Shown piece after piece: positions 1 to 7,839 of a stretch of DNA of 52,267 nt. The translations under genes and the position numbers were made by a program. This stretch comes from Streptomyces hayashii (lineage in GTDB: Bacteria; Actinomycetota; Actinomycetes; Streptomycetales; Streptomycetaceae), in NCBI RefSeq assembly GCF_024539815.1, contig NZ_JAHHIU010000011.1:1-52267 (forward strand), written 5' to 3'. Numbering within the stretch: position 1 is the first letter of the stretch; the number at the start of each line of letters is the position of its first letter. The notes under the pieces were generated by a model that was not told the origin of the DNA, searched no databases, and worked only from the letters and a program-made list of their open reading frames with translations.

Positions 1-100
1 CCCCGACCCATTCCGAGCCGGCCCCGCCCCCACCTGCGCGTCCTTTCGGCCCAGAGTCGGTAACCGGCTCCGGGGGACGAAGGGGGCACGGTGCGCAGGC

Positions 101-424
101 TCAGATGCGGGGGAGCCTCGACAGGCTTTCCCACAGGGTCGACGGTGTATCGAAGGTCTCCATGACCAGCATCTCGTCCGGCAGTTCCACCGAGAACCTC
201 TCCTCCAGCGCCGCCACCAGGTCCAGCAACGTCAGCGAGTCCAGGCCCAGTTCCGTCAGACTCGCGTGCGCGTCGACGGGTGTCTCCTCGTCGAGGAAGG
301 GGAGTGACTGCCGGAGCGCGGATTCGAATTCGCTGTAGGGAAGGTCGTTCACGGGCTGCTCCTCGATGCTGTGGGCTGCGGGCGACGACTGCGCCCCCGT
401 ACCGGCCAGGGTAGTCACGATCAC
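101..424 (-). CDS. Acyl carrier protein (stand-alone)
   Basis: A 107-residue carrier protein. The motif ELGLDSLTLLDL carries the serine that would receive 4'-phosphopantetheine, and the surrounding helix pattern (LVAALEERFSVELPDE) is typical of ACP/PCP domains. About 30 N-terminal residues precede the domain, so the true start could lie inside; the GTG at the upstream end has only a weak ribosome binding site. In mitomycin-type pathways a discrete ACP carries AHBA while sugar is attached, and the cluster holds a matching AMP ligase and PPTase. A second discrete ACP lies near 9.3 kb, so which one carries AHBA cannot be decided here. Confidence 0.85.
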   Translation of the reverse strand: MIVTTLAGTGAQSSPAAHSIEEQPVNDLPYSEFESALRQSLPFLDEETPVDAHASLTELGLDSLTLLDLVAALEERFSVELPDEMLVMETFDTPSTLWESLSRLPRI

Positions 425-1081
425 CCCTGCGGTTCCGGCAGTCGGGGTCGCCCCTGCGGGATTCTCCGAGCACGTTCGAGGGCATGGCCGTGAACAGGGT
501 GTCGCTTTGCATGAAGCCGTCGAAGAGGGACCCCTGACGGTGGTCGACGATTCTCAAGGCACGCGCCTTCTCCGCGCGGTTGCCGTCTACGGGGTGGATG
601 ACCCGCCGGTGGGAATGGTGCCGTTGGCCGTGGAACGAGCTGTGGGGGACGTGGAAGGTTTCCACCCAGGCGGTTACCGGATTCCTGTCCGGCAGCCGGC
701 CCGAATGTGTATTCCTCGGCTCGTCGTGAGCCGGGGTGATGAATATGCTCGCTGGCGCGGCCGTACCACTCGCTCAGGATCTCCTTGGGCGTCCGACGGC
801 GGATCCCGATCTGTTCGACGGGCCGTTCGGATTCGACGGCGTCCCTCCTGGGGTGGTATCCCCAGTGATCTCCCAGAACGCTCGGGTCGTATCCGAGCCA
901 GGCCGCCGTGATGCCGATAGGCCGCCGAAGTGCAGTCGAATGCCAGGACATCCCGTTCCGATGCGCCCTGCTGGTCCAAGAACCCCGCTCCTGGGTCGTC
1001 CATCGCCGTCCGCAGTGTTCCGGCCAATCCGACACGCTCTCCCGTGATCCCCTTGACGCAGGGGGCCCGAGGCTCCCTCAA
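425..1081 (-). pseudogene. Broken gene upstream of the ACP, unknown family
   Basis: No single frame spans this stretch, but minus-strand protein-like segments follow each other in changing frames. One segment (about 1080-950) includes FDCTSAAYR, the next (about 950-730) includes GITAAWLGYDPSVLGDHWGY, and the last (about 680-430) includes FHVPHSSFHG and GSLFDGFMQSDTLF. Read together they look like one protein interrupted by at least two frameshifts. The 'DC...A..GYDP.VLG..WGY' pattern faintly recalls the N-terminal region of BtrH-like cysteine acyltransferases, which act on carrier-protein thioesters; this is a weak resemblance only. It could also be fortuitous high-GC open frame. Confidence 0.35.
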
Positions 1082-1218
1082 GCGCGCCGGATGCTACGCT
1101 GCGCCCCGCCGGGCGGTCCGTGAACCGGCCTCGCAGACCTTCCACTTCGGCCGTCGGACCAGCACATTCCTATCTGAAAGGAGACGGGGGCCGGCCTTGA
1201 GCGGCCTCCGATTTCCCC

Positions 1219-1599
1219 ATGACCGACTCCAGCAGTCCCGCCACCGAGGACATCAACGTCGACGATCTGTGCTCGTACGCAGTCGACGTGTGGGTGAGCG
1301 ACCACAGCATCCTGACCGACGAACAGCGCCTCCTTGAGGTCCTGCGCACGGCCGCCGAGAAGGGGAACGCCACGGTACTCGGTGAGTCCTCGCACATCTT
1401 CCCGAACGGCGCCGTCACCGCCATCCTCCTTCTCTCCGCCTCGCACCTGAGCATCCACACCTGGCCGGAATTCAGCCTCGCCAACATCGACCTGCTCGCG
1501 TACGGCCGCCTGAACGGCGAACGGATGATGCAGAGCGTCGAGGCGGGACTCTCGCCCACGAGGATCAACGTGACGCGCATGCTGCGCGCGGTGCACTGA
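1219..1599 (+). CDS. speD: S-adenosylmethionine decarboxylase (SpeD) homologue with altered active-site residues
   Basis: A 126-residue protein of the short prokaryotic SpeD family, which normally self-cleaves at a serine to make a pyruvoyl cofactor. The core SASHLSIHTWPEF matches the family's SESHLTIHTWPEY. The processing serine and following histidine are present, but the glutamate just before the serine is alanine, and the catalytic cysteine of the usual LFTCG is tyrosine (LLAYG). The start is fixed by an in-frame stop at 1198-1200; the AAAGGAG at about 1177-1183 is too far away, so translation initiation looks unusual. The protein may have a changed substrate or no activity. Its job in this cluster is unknown. 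Confidence 0.85.
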   Translation: MTDSSSPATEDINVDDLCSYAVDVWVSDHSILTDEQRLLEVLRTAAEKGNATVLGESSHIFPNGAVTAILLLSASHLSIHTWPEFSLANIDLLAYGRLNGERMMQSVEAGLSPTRINVTRMLRAVH

Positions 1600-1608
1600 C
1601 CGCGCTGT

Positions 1609-2304
1609 TCACAGCCACCCCGACAGGGACGCGAGGAACGCGTCGAAGCAGTCCCGGTGGATCGCGTGCGTGGCGTCCGGCACGGTCCGCACCTCGAACC
1701 CCCGCCGTGTCAGCTCCGCCCGCATCTCCTCGCTCACGAGCGTGCTCGGCTCCGCCGCCTGGACGAGGGAGCGGACGACCGGCTTCTCCGGGGTGTGATC
1801 GGCGGCACGGTACGCGGACAGGGCGAGCGCCGACCTCTCGTCCCAGGCGTCCAGCGCCGCCAACTCGTCCGCTACCTCCCGCTCTCCCCACTGCGGGCGC
1901 AGACTCCTGAGCAGCGGCCGGGGAGCGCGCTTGAAGAGGGTGAAGACGGCCGGGTCGAGGGTGCCGTCCGGGCCGCCGAGCCGCCAGGCGGGCTCGGAGT
2001 AGACGGCCCGCTCCGGCTCCAGTTCCGACACGGCGAGGGCAAGGGCCAGGGCGCCGAGCGAATGGCCCAGTGCCAGTTCCGGGCCGCGGGGCAGTGTTTC
2101 CAGCAGGTCCTGGGCGAACAGGTGCGGCGCGTATGCGCCCCGGCCACTGCCGCCGTGACCGCGCAGGTCCACGGCGACGACGCGATAGCCCCTGCCGGTC
2201 AGGACCGGGACCAGCTCGTGCCAGGTTCGGTGGTCGGCCATGAGGCCGTGGACGAGGACAGCGAGGCGGTCGCCGGTGCCCCACTCCCGAGTGTGCAGTC
2301 GCAT
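1609..2304 (-). CDS. Alpha/beta hydrolase
   Basis: A 231-residue alpha/beta hydrolase. The oxyanion region LVHGLMADHRTW lies near the N-terminus, the nucleophile elbow is GHSLG, and the C-terminal ATHAIH supplies the probable catalytic histidine. There is no signal peptide, so it should be cytoplasmic. It lies 13 bases downstream of the PIG-L deacetylase gene on the same strand and is probably co-transcribed with it. Possible roles are thioester release from a carrier protein or ester hydrolysis in the pathway; the sequence does not decide the substrate. Confidence 0.85.
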   Translation of the reverse strand: MRLHTREWGTGDRLAVLVHGLMADHRTWHELVPVLTGRGYRVVAVDLRGHGGSGRGAYAPHLFAQDLLETLPRGPELALGHSLGALALALAVSELEPERAVYSEPAWRLGGPDGTLDPAVFTLFKRAPRPLLRSLRPQWGEREVADELAALDAWDERSALALSAYRAADHTPEKPVVRSLVQAAEPSTLVSEEMRAELTRRGFEVRTVPDATHAIHRDCFDAFLASLSGWL

Positions 2305-2317
2305 GCCGCGCCCGCTC

Positions 2318-3391
2318 TCACCCGGCCGCCGCGGCTTCCTCCGCCGCCGCGGCCGCCAACTCGTCGAACATGCCGGCGGATTCCGGCAGCACCCACAGGC
2401 GCTCCGCCCACGCCGGCGCGCCGAGCTGCCGGCCGTGCCGGACGATCCGCTTCGAGACCGCCTCCAGCACCTGGAGCCGGTAGGGCCACAGCGCCTCCTG
2501 CTTGGTGCGCACTGCCGCCTCCGACGCCGGGATCAGCACGGGGACCGGCGCGACGTGCTCGGGGCCGACCGCGAGACGACAGGCTTCGGCCGTGGCGTCG
2601 GCGAACAGCGAGTACGGCATGTCCTCGTAGAACGCGACCCGTTCGGGCTCCAGCGTCCTTTGGGCGATCAGGTGCAGCGCGGCCTGCCGGGTCAGGACGT
2701 GGTCGACATGCCCGCCCACGGCCAGCGGGACAAGCACCGGGCCGCCGCCCGCCACCTCGGCGACCAGGTCGGCGGCGACGCGCTCGAACAGGTCCGGCTC
2801 CGTCGCGCGAGCCGTGTCCACGGACTGCGGCCCGAGGAAGTAGCCGTCCCGCCAGGCGGGCCGGTCGGCGGCATCCGTGTGTCCGAGCACGGTCAGCTCC
2901 GCGCCCAGCACCCTGCACGCCACGTGTTCCTCTGCCAACAGCAGGCGCGAAGCGAGCGCGGGGCGGCTCCGGTAATGAGGGCGGCGCGTCCACGTCTCGT
3001 GCGAGAACACGTCCACCACCCGGCCGCCGAACCGGGCGAGCAGTGCGCCCAGGGCGAGTTGCGCGTCGTCCGGATGCGGAGACAGGACGGTCAGCCCGCG
3101 GGACGGCTGCAAGCGGGGCGGCGGAGCGGCGACCACCAGTCCCGCCGTGTGCCAGCCCGCGATCAACTCCCGTTCCTGGGAGGGCCAGGAGCGGTACGGC
3201 CGGGTGCCGTCGCATGCGTGCCACAGAGCCGTGGCCGACGAGGGGAAGAGGGCCGAATCGACCGGCTCACCGAGGAACCGTACCCCGGCGCCGTCGAACT
3301 CGGTGTGCGGCAGCCGGATCGGCCGGTCGTCCGACAGGAGCTTGTGCGTCGTGCGCCGGACCAAGGGGGTGGGGGAGGGGCGCTCTGGCAT
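2318..3391 (-). CDS. PIG-L/LmbE-family N-deacetylase with N-terminal PqqD-like domain
   Basis: A 357-residue protein. From about residue 100 it is a PIG-L (LmbE) zinc-dependent deacetylase: SPHPDDAQLALG holds the metal-binding HPDD and GGHVDHVLTR the second histidine pair. The family removes acetyl from GlcNAc groups; MitC of mitomycin biosynthesis is such an enzyme. The first 90 residues (FLGEPVDSALFPSSATALWHACDG region) resemble a PqqD-like winged-helix domain, an unusual addition. I chose the ATG at 3391; an alternative ATG at 3421 adds ten residues. The likely job is deacetylation of GlcNAc after its transfer to AHBA-ACP (inference). Confidence 0.85.
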   Translation of the reverse strand: MPERPSPTPLVRRTTHKLLSDDRPIRLPHTEFDGAGVRFLGEPVDSALFPSSATALWHACDGTRPYRSWPSQERELIAGWHTAGLVVAAPPPRLQPSRGLTVLSPHPDDAQLALGALLARFGGRVVDVFSHETWTRRPHYRSRPALASRLLLAEEHVACRVLGAELTVLGHTDAADRPAWRDGYFLGPQSVDTARATEPDLFERVAADLVAEVAGGGPVLVPLAVGGHVDHVLTRQAALHLIAQRTLEPERVAFYEDMPYSLFADATAEACRLAVGPEHVAPVPVLIPASEAAVRTKQEALWPYRLQVLEAVSKRIVRHGRQLGAPAWAERLWVLPESAGMFDELAAAAAEEAAAAG

Positions 3392-3509
3392 GCGCAGGAG
3401 TGTAGACCAAGGGTCGATCATGGAACTATGGGAAGGAGTAGGCGAGTTGGAGCACGCGAGAGGTCTGTGTCCACTCCGCGGTCCGCACGCGACGAGAGGC
3501 TCGAACAGC

Positions 3510-3914
3510 ATGTACGTAATGCGCCGGGGACCTGCTGCTCCGGAAGTCACCCGTCTGCGAGGGGCCTGTGAGCGGACCGGACGGCCGCTGGAGGAGACGG
3601 CGGCGCAGGACCAGCGGGAGTTGGCCGCGCGCGTCGCCGACGACCTGCTCGACGAGTCCGGCGCGCTCACCGCACCGTCCGCGTCCGTGCGGCTGCCGCA
3701 CGCCGAGGCCAGGACGCCGCGCGCGCTCGCCGACCGCGGGGCCGTCATCGGCCCCGGGCCCGACCTGTTGCGGCTGACCGGCGAGGATCCGCGTGACGTC
3801 ATCGAGTCGCTGCGGGCACGGTTCCGGGAGGTCGGCTCGGGCGCCCAGATCCTCAAGGTGCCGCACATGGGGTTCCGGCTGGTCGGGGAAGTGCGGCCGA
3901 AGGCCGGCGCGTGA
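3510..3914 (+). CDS. Possible winged-helix DNA-binding protein (pathway regulator?)
   Basis: A protein of about 134 residues if it starts at the ATG at 3510, which has AGAGG ten bases upstream; an earlier in-frame ATG at 3420 would overlap the divergent gene's alternative start. The C-terminal half (DVIESLRARFREV then ILKVPHMGFRLV) fits the end of OmpR/SARP-type winged-helix domains, where LRRK is followed by V.G.GYRL. No receiver or transcriptional-activation domain is visible, so it may be a reduced regulator. Its stop overlaps the start of the PPTase gene (GTGA), so the two are translationally coupled. Function is inferred only. Confidence 0.55.
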   Translation: MYVMRRGPAAPEVTRLRGACERTGRPLEETAAQDQRELAARVADDLLDESGALTAPSASVRLPHAEARTPRALADRGAVIGPGPDLLRLTGEDPRDVIESLRARFREVGSGAQILKVPHMGFRLVGEVRPKAGA

Positions 3915-4654
3915 CCGCGGCGGCCCTGCCGCGCCCGGTGCAGGTGTGGTGGGCTCGCCCGGCCGACGCCCACCCGGACCTGCTGGGACTGCTCGATCCC
4001 GTGGAGCGCGCCCGCTACGAGGCCACGGCCGACCCCGGCAACAGGCTCCGGTTCCTCGCGGGCTGTGCGGTCAGCCGGGTGGTCCTCGGTGAACTGCTGG
4101 GCCTGCGGCCCGCCGACGTGCCCCTGCGGCGCGTGTGTGGGCGTTGCGGGGGGCCGCACGGCAAGGTCACGCTCGGCGTACCGACCGGGAGTGTGCACGC
4201 GGACGTCCGTTTCTCCGTCTCGCACAGCGGGGATGTCATAGGGTTCGCCGTCTGCCGGGGCGCGGACGTCGGGCTCGACGTCGAGGACGGCGTCGGCGTC
4301 GATGTGGAGAAGGTGGCCCGCCGTGTCCTCGCCGACACCGAACTGGCCGCTCTGCAGCGCCGCGCGGCCGCCGAGCGGCCGGCGGCCTTTCTGCGGTACT
4401 GGACGCGCAAGGAGTCCGTGCTGAAAGCGATCGGTGTCGGTTTGCGTGTTCCGCTGCGCCGACTCGAAGTGTCGGATCCCGATCTGCCGCCGGCCGTGCT
4501 GAGTTGGCCTGAAGAGTTGGATACCCGTCATGAAGTGCGTATGGCGGATACGGTGGTCGACGCGACGCACCTCGCGTCGGTCTCGGTGACGGGAACAGCC
4601 GAAGTGGCGCTGGTGCAGCACGACACGTCGGTGATGCTCCGGGCGTGGCGGTAA
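3911..4654 (+). CDS. Sfp-type 4'-phosphopantetheinyl transferase
   Basis: A 247-residue Sfp-type PPTase. The motifs are RFSVSHSGD, the metal-binding VGLDVED and the C-terminal FLRYWTRKESVLKAIG (WxxKES). The enzyme moves phosphopantetheine from CoA to the conserved serine of carrier proteins, so it would activate the two discrete ACPs at 101-424 and 9247-9498. An in-cluster PPTase fits a pathway that works entirely on ACP-bound intermediates. The GTG start overlaps the preceding stop. Confidence 0.93.
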   Translation: MTAAALPRPVQVWWARPADAHPDLLGLLDPVERARYEATADPGNRLRFLAGCAVSRVVLGELLGLRPADVPLRRVCGRCGGPHGKVTLGVPTGSVHADVRFSVSHSGDVIGFAVCRGADVGLDVEDGVGVDVEKVARRVLADTELAALQRRAAAERPAAFLRYWTRKESVLKAIGVGLRVPLRRLEVSDPDLPPAVLSWPEELDTRHEVRMADTVVDATHLASVSVTGTAEVALVQHDTSVMLRAWR

Positions 4655-4688
4655 CTCCGTTTATTCTGCATCGACTTCGTTTACGGAG
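4655..4688. promoter_or_regulatory. AT-rich spaced inverted repeat, possible promoter/operator
   Basis: Between the PPTase stop and the next start, CTCCGT (4655-4660) and ACGGAG (4683-4688) form an inverted repeat around an AT-richer core. CGTTTA also occurs twice, 20 bases apart (4658 and 4678). This is the only AT-rich spot nearby and may contain the promoter or a regulator site for the downstream pair. No experimental support. Confidence 0.3.
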
Positions 4689-4710
4689 CACGGGGAAGGG
4701 TTAGGGTCAG

Positions 4711-4935
4711 ATGTCGGACGTCGTGCTGTTGACCCCGCGTGAGATGGCCACGGGGACGCTCAGCCCAAACAACCTGAACGCGGCCCGCAGGTTCAAGCGC
4801 AAGGGCCTCGGCCCTGGTTGGACCGTGATCGAGCCGAAGACCACCATCGACGGCGAGTCGTTCATGCAATTCGGCGAGCGGGTGGAGCGCGTCCGCGGCG
4901 CCGAGGCCCTGGTCGCGGCGGGAGCGGGCCGATGA
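4711..4935 (+). CDS. Small protein of unknown function, coupled to oxidoreductase gene
   Basis: A 74-residue protein that I do not recognise. It is preceded by GAAGGGTTAGGG, and its stop overlaps the ATG of the next gene (ATGA at 4932), both signs of real translation. Visible features are LLTPREMATGTLSPNNL and a basic stretch RRFKRKG; there is no membrane segment or signal peptide. It could be a remnant of a larger enzyme, or a small partner of the Gfo/Idh oxidoreductase. Confidence 0.6.
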   Translation: MSDVVLLTPREMATGTLSPNNLNAARRFKRKGLGPGWTVIEPKTTIDGESFMQFGERVERVRGAEALVAAGAGR

Positions 4936-5879
4936 CCCTGCGCTACGGAGTGGTCGGCTGTGGGCGCGTCTTCCAGCGCTATCACCTGCCCGTCGTCACC
5001 GACCACGAGGACTACACCCTCGTCGCCGCCTGCGACACCGACGCCGACAGCGCGCGCTCGGTCCTCGGTGCGGCGGCCGACGGCGTCCTGGTCACCACCA
5101 GTCTGGAGGAGTTCCTCACGGTCGGCAGGCCGGACGTGGTGGCGGTGTGCACCCCCAATGACGTCCACACCGAGCCCGTGCTCGCGGCACTCACGGCTGG
5201 GGCGCACGTCCTGTGCGAGAAGCCGCTGGCCGCCGACGTGGCCGAGGCACGCCACCTGGCCCGATCGGAGGGCGCCGACCGGCTGGCGGTCAACCTTCCC
5301 TACCGCTTCCACGAGCTCGTTCCGGCTTTCCTGAAGATGCTGCCCGAGGGCCCCTGCGAGATCACCCTGACCTTCACCACCGCCGGCCAGCGGCTGTGGC
5401 GGCCGGTGACGAACTGGTACGGCGATGCGGCGCGGGTCGGCGGCGGGGCACTGGTCGACCTCGGCGCGCACGCCCTGGACCTGCTGATCACCGTCTTCGG
5501 CAGGCCCCGCCCGGTCTCCTGCCGGGTCGACGCGGTAGGGGTGGAGGAGCGGGTCGTGGCCGGCCTGGAGTTCCCGGCTGGTCATGGGACGCTGCGCATC
5601 GACCGTCGCAGCCGGGTCATGGGCCTCACCCTGGAGGCCACCGCCGCCAGTGGCGAGAGCACTGTGCTGGACCTGCGACGCGGCGAGGTGCGCAGCGCCG
5701 CGGGCACGATCACGGCCGAGGACCGCCGGCCCGAGCTGGCGGCGATCCGCGGCTTCCTCGACACGGTGGCGGGCCGGGCCCAGGGCCGCGTCGTGGCCCC
5801 GGCTCAGGCGCTGGAGGTGCAGGAGCTCATCGTCGCGCTGTACGCCGACGCCGAGTGCGATCAGGAGCTGACGCTCTGA
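4932..5879 (+). CDS. Gfo/Idh/MocA-family NAD(P)-dependent oxidoreductase
   Basis: A 315-residue oxidoreductase. The N-terminal Rossmann motif GVVGCGRVFQRYHLP is followed by VAVCTPNDVH and the family's signature CEKPLA, where the lysine contacts cofactor and substrate; a C-terminal alpha/beta dimer domain follows, with LVDLGAHALD. These enzymes oxidise or reduce hydroxyls on sugars and cyclitols. It is separate from the RifL-like enzyme at 13012, so it may act later, on the ACP-bound aminosugar (inference). It converges with the radical SAM gene, and the two ends overlap by 19 bases. Confidence 0.9.
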   Translation: MTLRYGVVGCGRVFQRYHLPVVTDHEDYTLVAACDTDADSARSVLGAAADGVLVTTSLEEFLTVGRPDVVAVCTPNDVHTEPVLAALTAGAHVLCEKPLAADVAEARHLARSEGADRLAVNLPYRFHELVPAFLKMLPEGPCEITLTFTTAGQRLWRPVTNWYGDAARVGGGALVDLGAHALDLLITVFGRPRPVSCRVDAVGVEERVVAGLEFPAGHGTLRIDRRSRVMGLTLEATAASGESTVLDLRRGEVRSAAGTITAEDRRPELAAIRGFLDTVAGRAQGRVVAPAQALEVQELIVALYADAECDQELTL

Positions 5880-7030
5880 GCGACGCCCGGTCCGGTTGCC
5901 GAAGGGTCGGAGATGACCGGCCGGAACGTCTCCTTCAGCTCCCGCAGCCGGGCGCGTGAGCGCTCCCCCGAATAGAGGTGCGTCGCGCCGATCTCCTCTT
6001 CCGTGATCCGGTCCAGGAAGAACAGGTTGATGACGTCGGACGGCGTGGCGCAGGTCTTGCAGAAGCTGAACCGCGGCCGGTCGTGCATGAACAGGTCGTA
6101 GTGCTGGTGCGAGCCGTACTGGTCGAGCAGCAGCGTGCGGTCCTGGGCCAGGTTGCCCATCGGTTTGACCCAGGCGTGCGGGCATGCGGAGACATCGCCC
6201 TGACCGAAGAGCTGGGCCATGGTCGCCGTGACGAAGCAGCCGAGGGTGCGTACGTTCGTTTTCAGCTGTTCGGCCATGTGCTCGACGTATGCGCGCGGCG
6301 GCAGGACGTCCGCGAACTCGTCGTAGCGCTCCACCAGAGGCATCAGGTGGTCGCCGGGCGGCGGGCCCATCCGCTCGGCGGTGTCGCCGCGCACGGGGAA
6401 GAAGTACAGCGTGGTGCTGCCCGCGACCTCGTCGCGCAGGTACTGGGCGAACTCCAGCTGGCCCGCGTAGTTGGCGTCGGTGAGCACCGACTGGATGTCG
6501 ATGCGCAACCCGGCCTCCGCCGCGGCGTGGAGACTGCGCATGATGACGTCGTGCAGCTTCGCCTGCTTGGGGGGCAGGCGGTGCCGGTTCAGCGTCAGCG
6601 TGTGTCCGTCCAGGGAGATGTTCAGCTGGACGTTGCCCATCGCGGCGAGGGCCTCGATGCGAGATTCGGTGAGGAAGACACCGTTGGTGATGACCTGAAC
6701 GGTCTCGTAGCGGCGGCTGGCCTCCTGGACGAACTCGGTGGACCCCTTCAGCCAGAAGAACTCACCGCCGGAGAGCCGCAGGATGGGCGCGTCCACGTGC
6801 TCGTGGTACATGTCCAGTATCTCGTGCCAGTCCTGACGGCGATCAGTCGTGAGCCGCAGGCGTGCGTCCGGCACGTTCATGAGGAGGTTGTACTCCTCGG
6901 TGAGGCAGTAGGAACAGCGCATTTGGCAGAGCTGTTCCTCGATGACCATGTCGTTCATCAGGAGGGGGAGTCGACCGCCTTCGGGCGCCAAGGCGGTGAG
7001 TGCGGCGCGAAACTTTTCCTTGAGGCGCAT
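5861..7030 (-). CDS. Radical SAM enzyme
   Basis: A 389-residue radical SAM protein. Cys35, Cys39 and Cys42 (CQMRCSYC) form the CX3CX2C motif for the 4Fe-4S cluster that cleaves SAM, and RLSGGEFF supplies the GGE motif. Further cysteines in the C-terminal third (LGCFV, SACPHAW, SFCKTCATP) could hold a second, SPASM-like cluster. A radical SAM gene (mitD) is present in the mitomycin cluster, where such an enzyme is a candidate for bond formation between the aminosugar and the aromatic ring; the same role is an inference here. It is divergent from the aminoshikimate genes. Confidence 0.9.
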   Translation of the reverse strand: MRLKEKFRAALTALAPEGGRLPLLMNDMVIEEQLCQMRCSYCLTEEYNLLMNVPDARLRLTTDRRQDWHEILDMYHEHVDAPILRLSGGEFFWLKGSTEFVQEASRRYETVQVITNGVFLTESRIEALAAMGNVQLNISLDGHTLTLNRHRLPPKQAKLHDVIMRSLHAAAEAGLRIDIQSVLTDANYAGQLEFAQYLRDEVAGSTTLYFFPVRGDTAERMGPPPGDHLMPLVERYDEFADVLPPRAYVEHMAEQLKTNVRTLGCFVTATMAQLFGQGDVSACPHAWVKPMGNLAQDRTLLLDQYGSHQHYDLFMHDRPRFSFCKTCATPSDVINLFFLDRITEEEIGATHLYSGERSRARLRELKETFRPVISDPSATGPGVAQSVSS

Positions 7031-7261
7031 GAAATTCCCCGTTTTGCGGTCGGCTTGAGATTTACGGCCAGGTCGCTCGACCGGTCAACCCTAACGGTTC
7101 GTCAACCGTCCAGCCATAGGGCCGGGTTGGCATTCCATGCACGTGAAACCATCTGTGCGTGTGGGGAACCCGCGGTCTTCTGCCGGGGGGTGGACCTTGA
7201 TCGGCACCGTTGGTTAGCATGCCGTCGGTGAAGGCCGGACAGCCACGGGGGCACTGAAGGC
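7031..7261. promoter_or_regulatory. Divergent promoter region with inverted repeat
   Basis: A 231-base gap separates the radical SAM gene from the aminoshikimate block. It contains a perfect 6-base inverted repeat, ACGGTT-cgtc-AACCGT (7094-7109), preceded by the related GGTCAACC (7083-7090). The position is right for an operator controlling both directions. No matching regulator can be assigned. Confidence 0.4.
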
Positions 7262-7831
7262 ATGAACGCAATCCGCCGTATCGACGTCGCGCTGAAAGAT
7301 CACGACCACGAAGTCCACGTCGGATCCGGCGCTTTTCGACTGCTGCCGGCCGTCCTGAAGGAACCGGGCGTCGGCTGCGTCGCCCTGGTGAGCGCCCTGC
7401 CGGAGAGAGAACTTGCCGATCCCGGTGTGCCGTTCACGGTAGTACCGGAGGCAGGCGGCGAGCAGCACAAGGCGCTCGCGTCGGTGGAGTCGTACTGCCG
7501 CGCCGTCGTCGGGGCGGGGCCGGCCCGGTCCGACGCCGTGGTCGCCGGGCAGCTCGCGGGCCGGCCGGCCCGCGTCGAACGGAACAGGCCGGCCGAGCAC
7601 CAGAAGACAGCGGAGAGCTTCGGAGTGCCCAGCCGGCTGCCGTCCGGCGTGGCCGTGGCGCCCCTGGTGGAGCTGATGCGGCGTGACAAGAAGGGCCAGG
7701 AAGCCGACGCCGGACCGACGTTCGTCCTGGACGGCCCCCGGGGGGTCGAGCTGGTGCACGGCGTCGACGAGCACCTGGTCCCCTCCGTCCCGGCGGACCT
7801 GCCTTCGGGCTCCGCCCCCACCTGGGCCTGA
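7262..7831 (+). pseudogene. Internally deleted (amino)dehydroquinate synthase
   Basis: A 189-residue remnant of a dehydroquinate synthase, whose usual length is about 350. The N-terminal part (EVHVGSGAFRLLPAVL, VALVSALPER, PEAGGEQHKALASVE) and the C-terminal part (PLVELMRRDKKG, FVLDGPRGVELVHGVDEHLV) are recognisable. The middle is missing: the NAD-binding GGGVVGD region and the metal ligands are gone, apparently by an in-frame deletion near residue 97. In AHBA pathways this step makes aminodehydroquinate. The protein cannot be catalytic as it stands, so the cell would need another AroB or the pathway is broken. Confidence 0.75.
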
Positions 7832-7839
7832 GGAGCGCC

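Noticed and set aside
3419..3422. Overlapping divergent start codons in CATG for the deacetylase and the regulator-like gene
   Set aside because: Both genes have better starts (3391 and 3510) that leave room for a promoter; the overlap is a chance palindrome.
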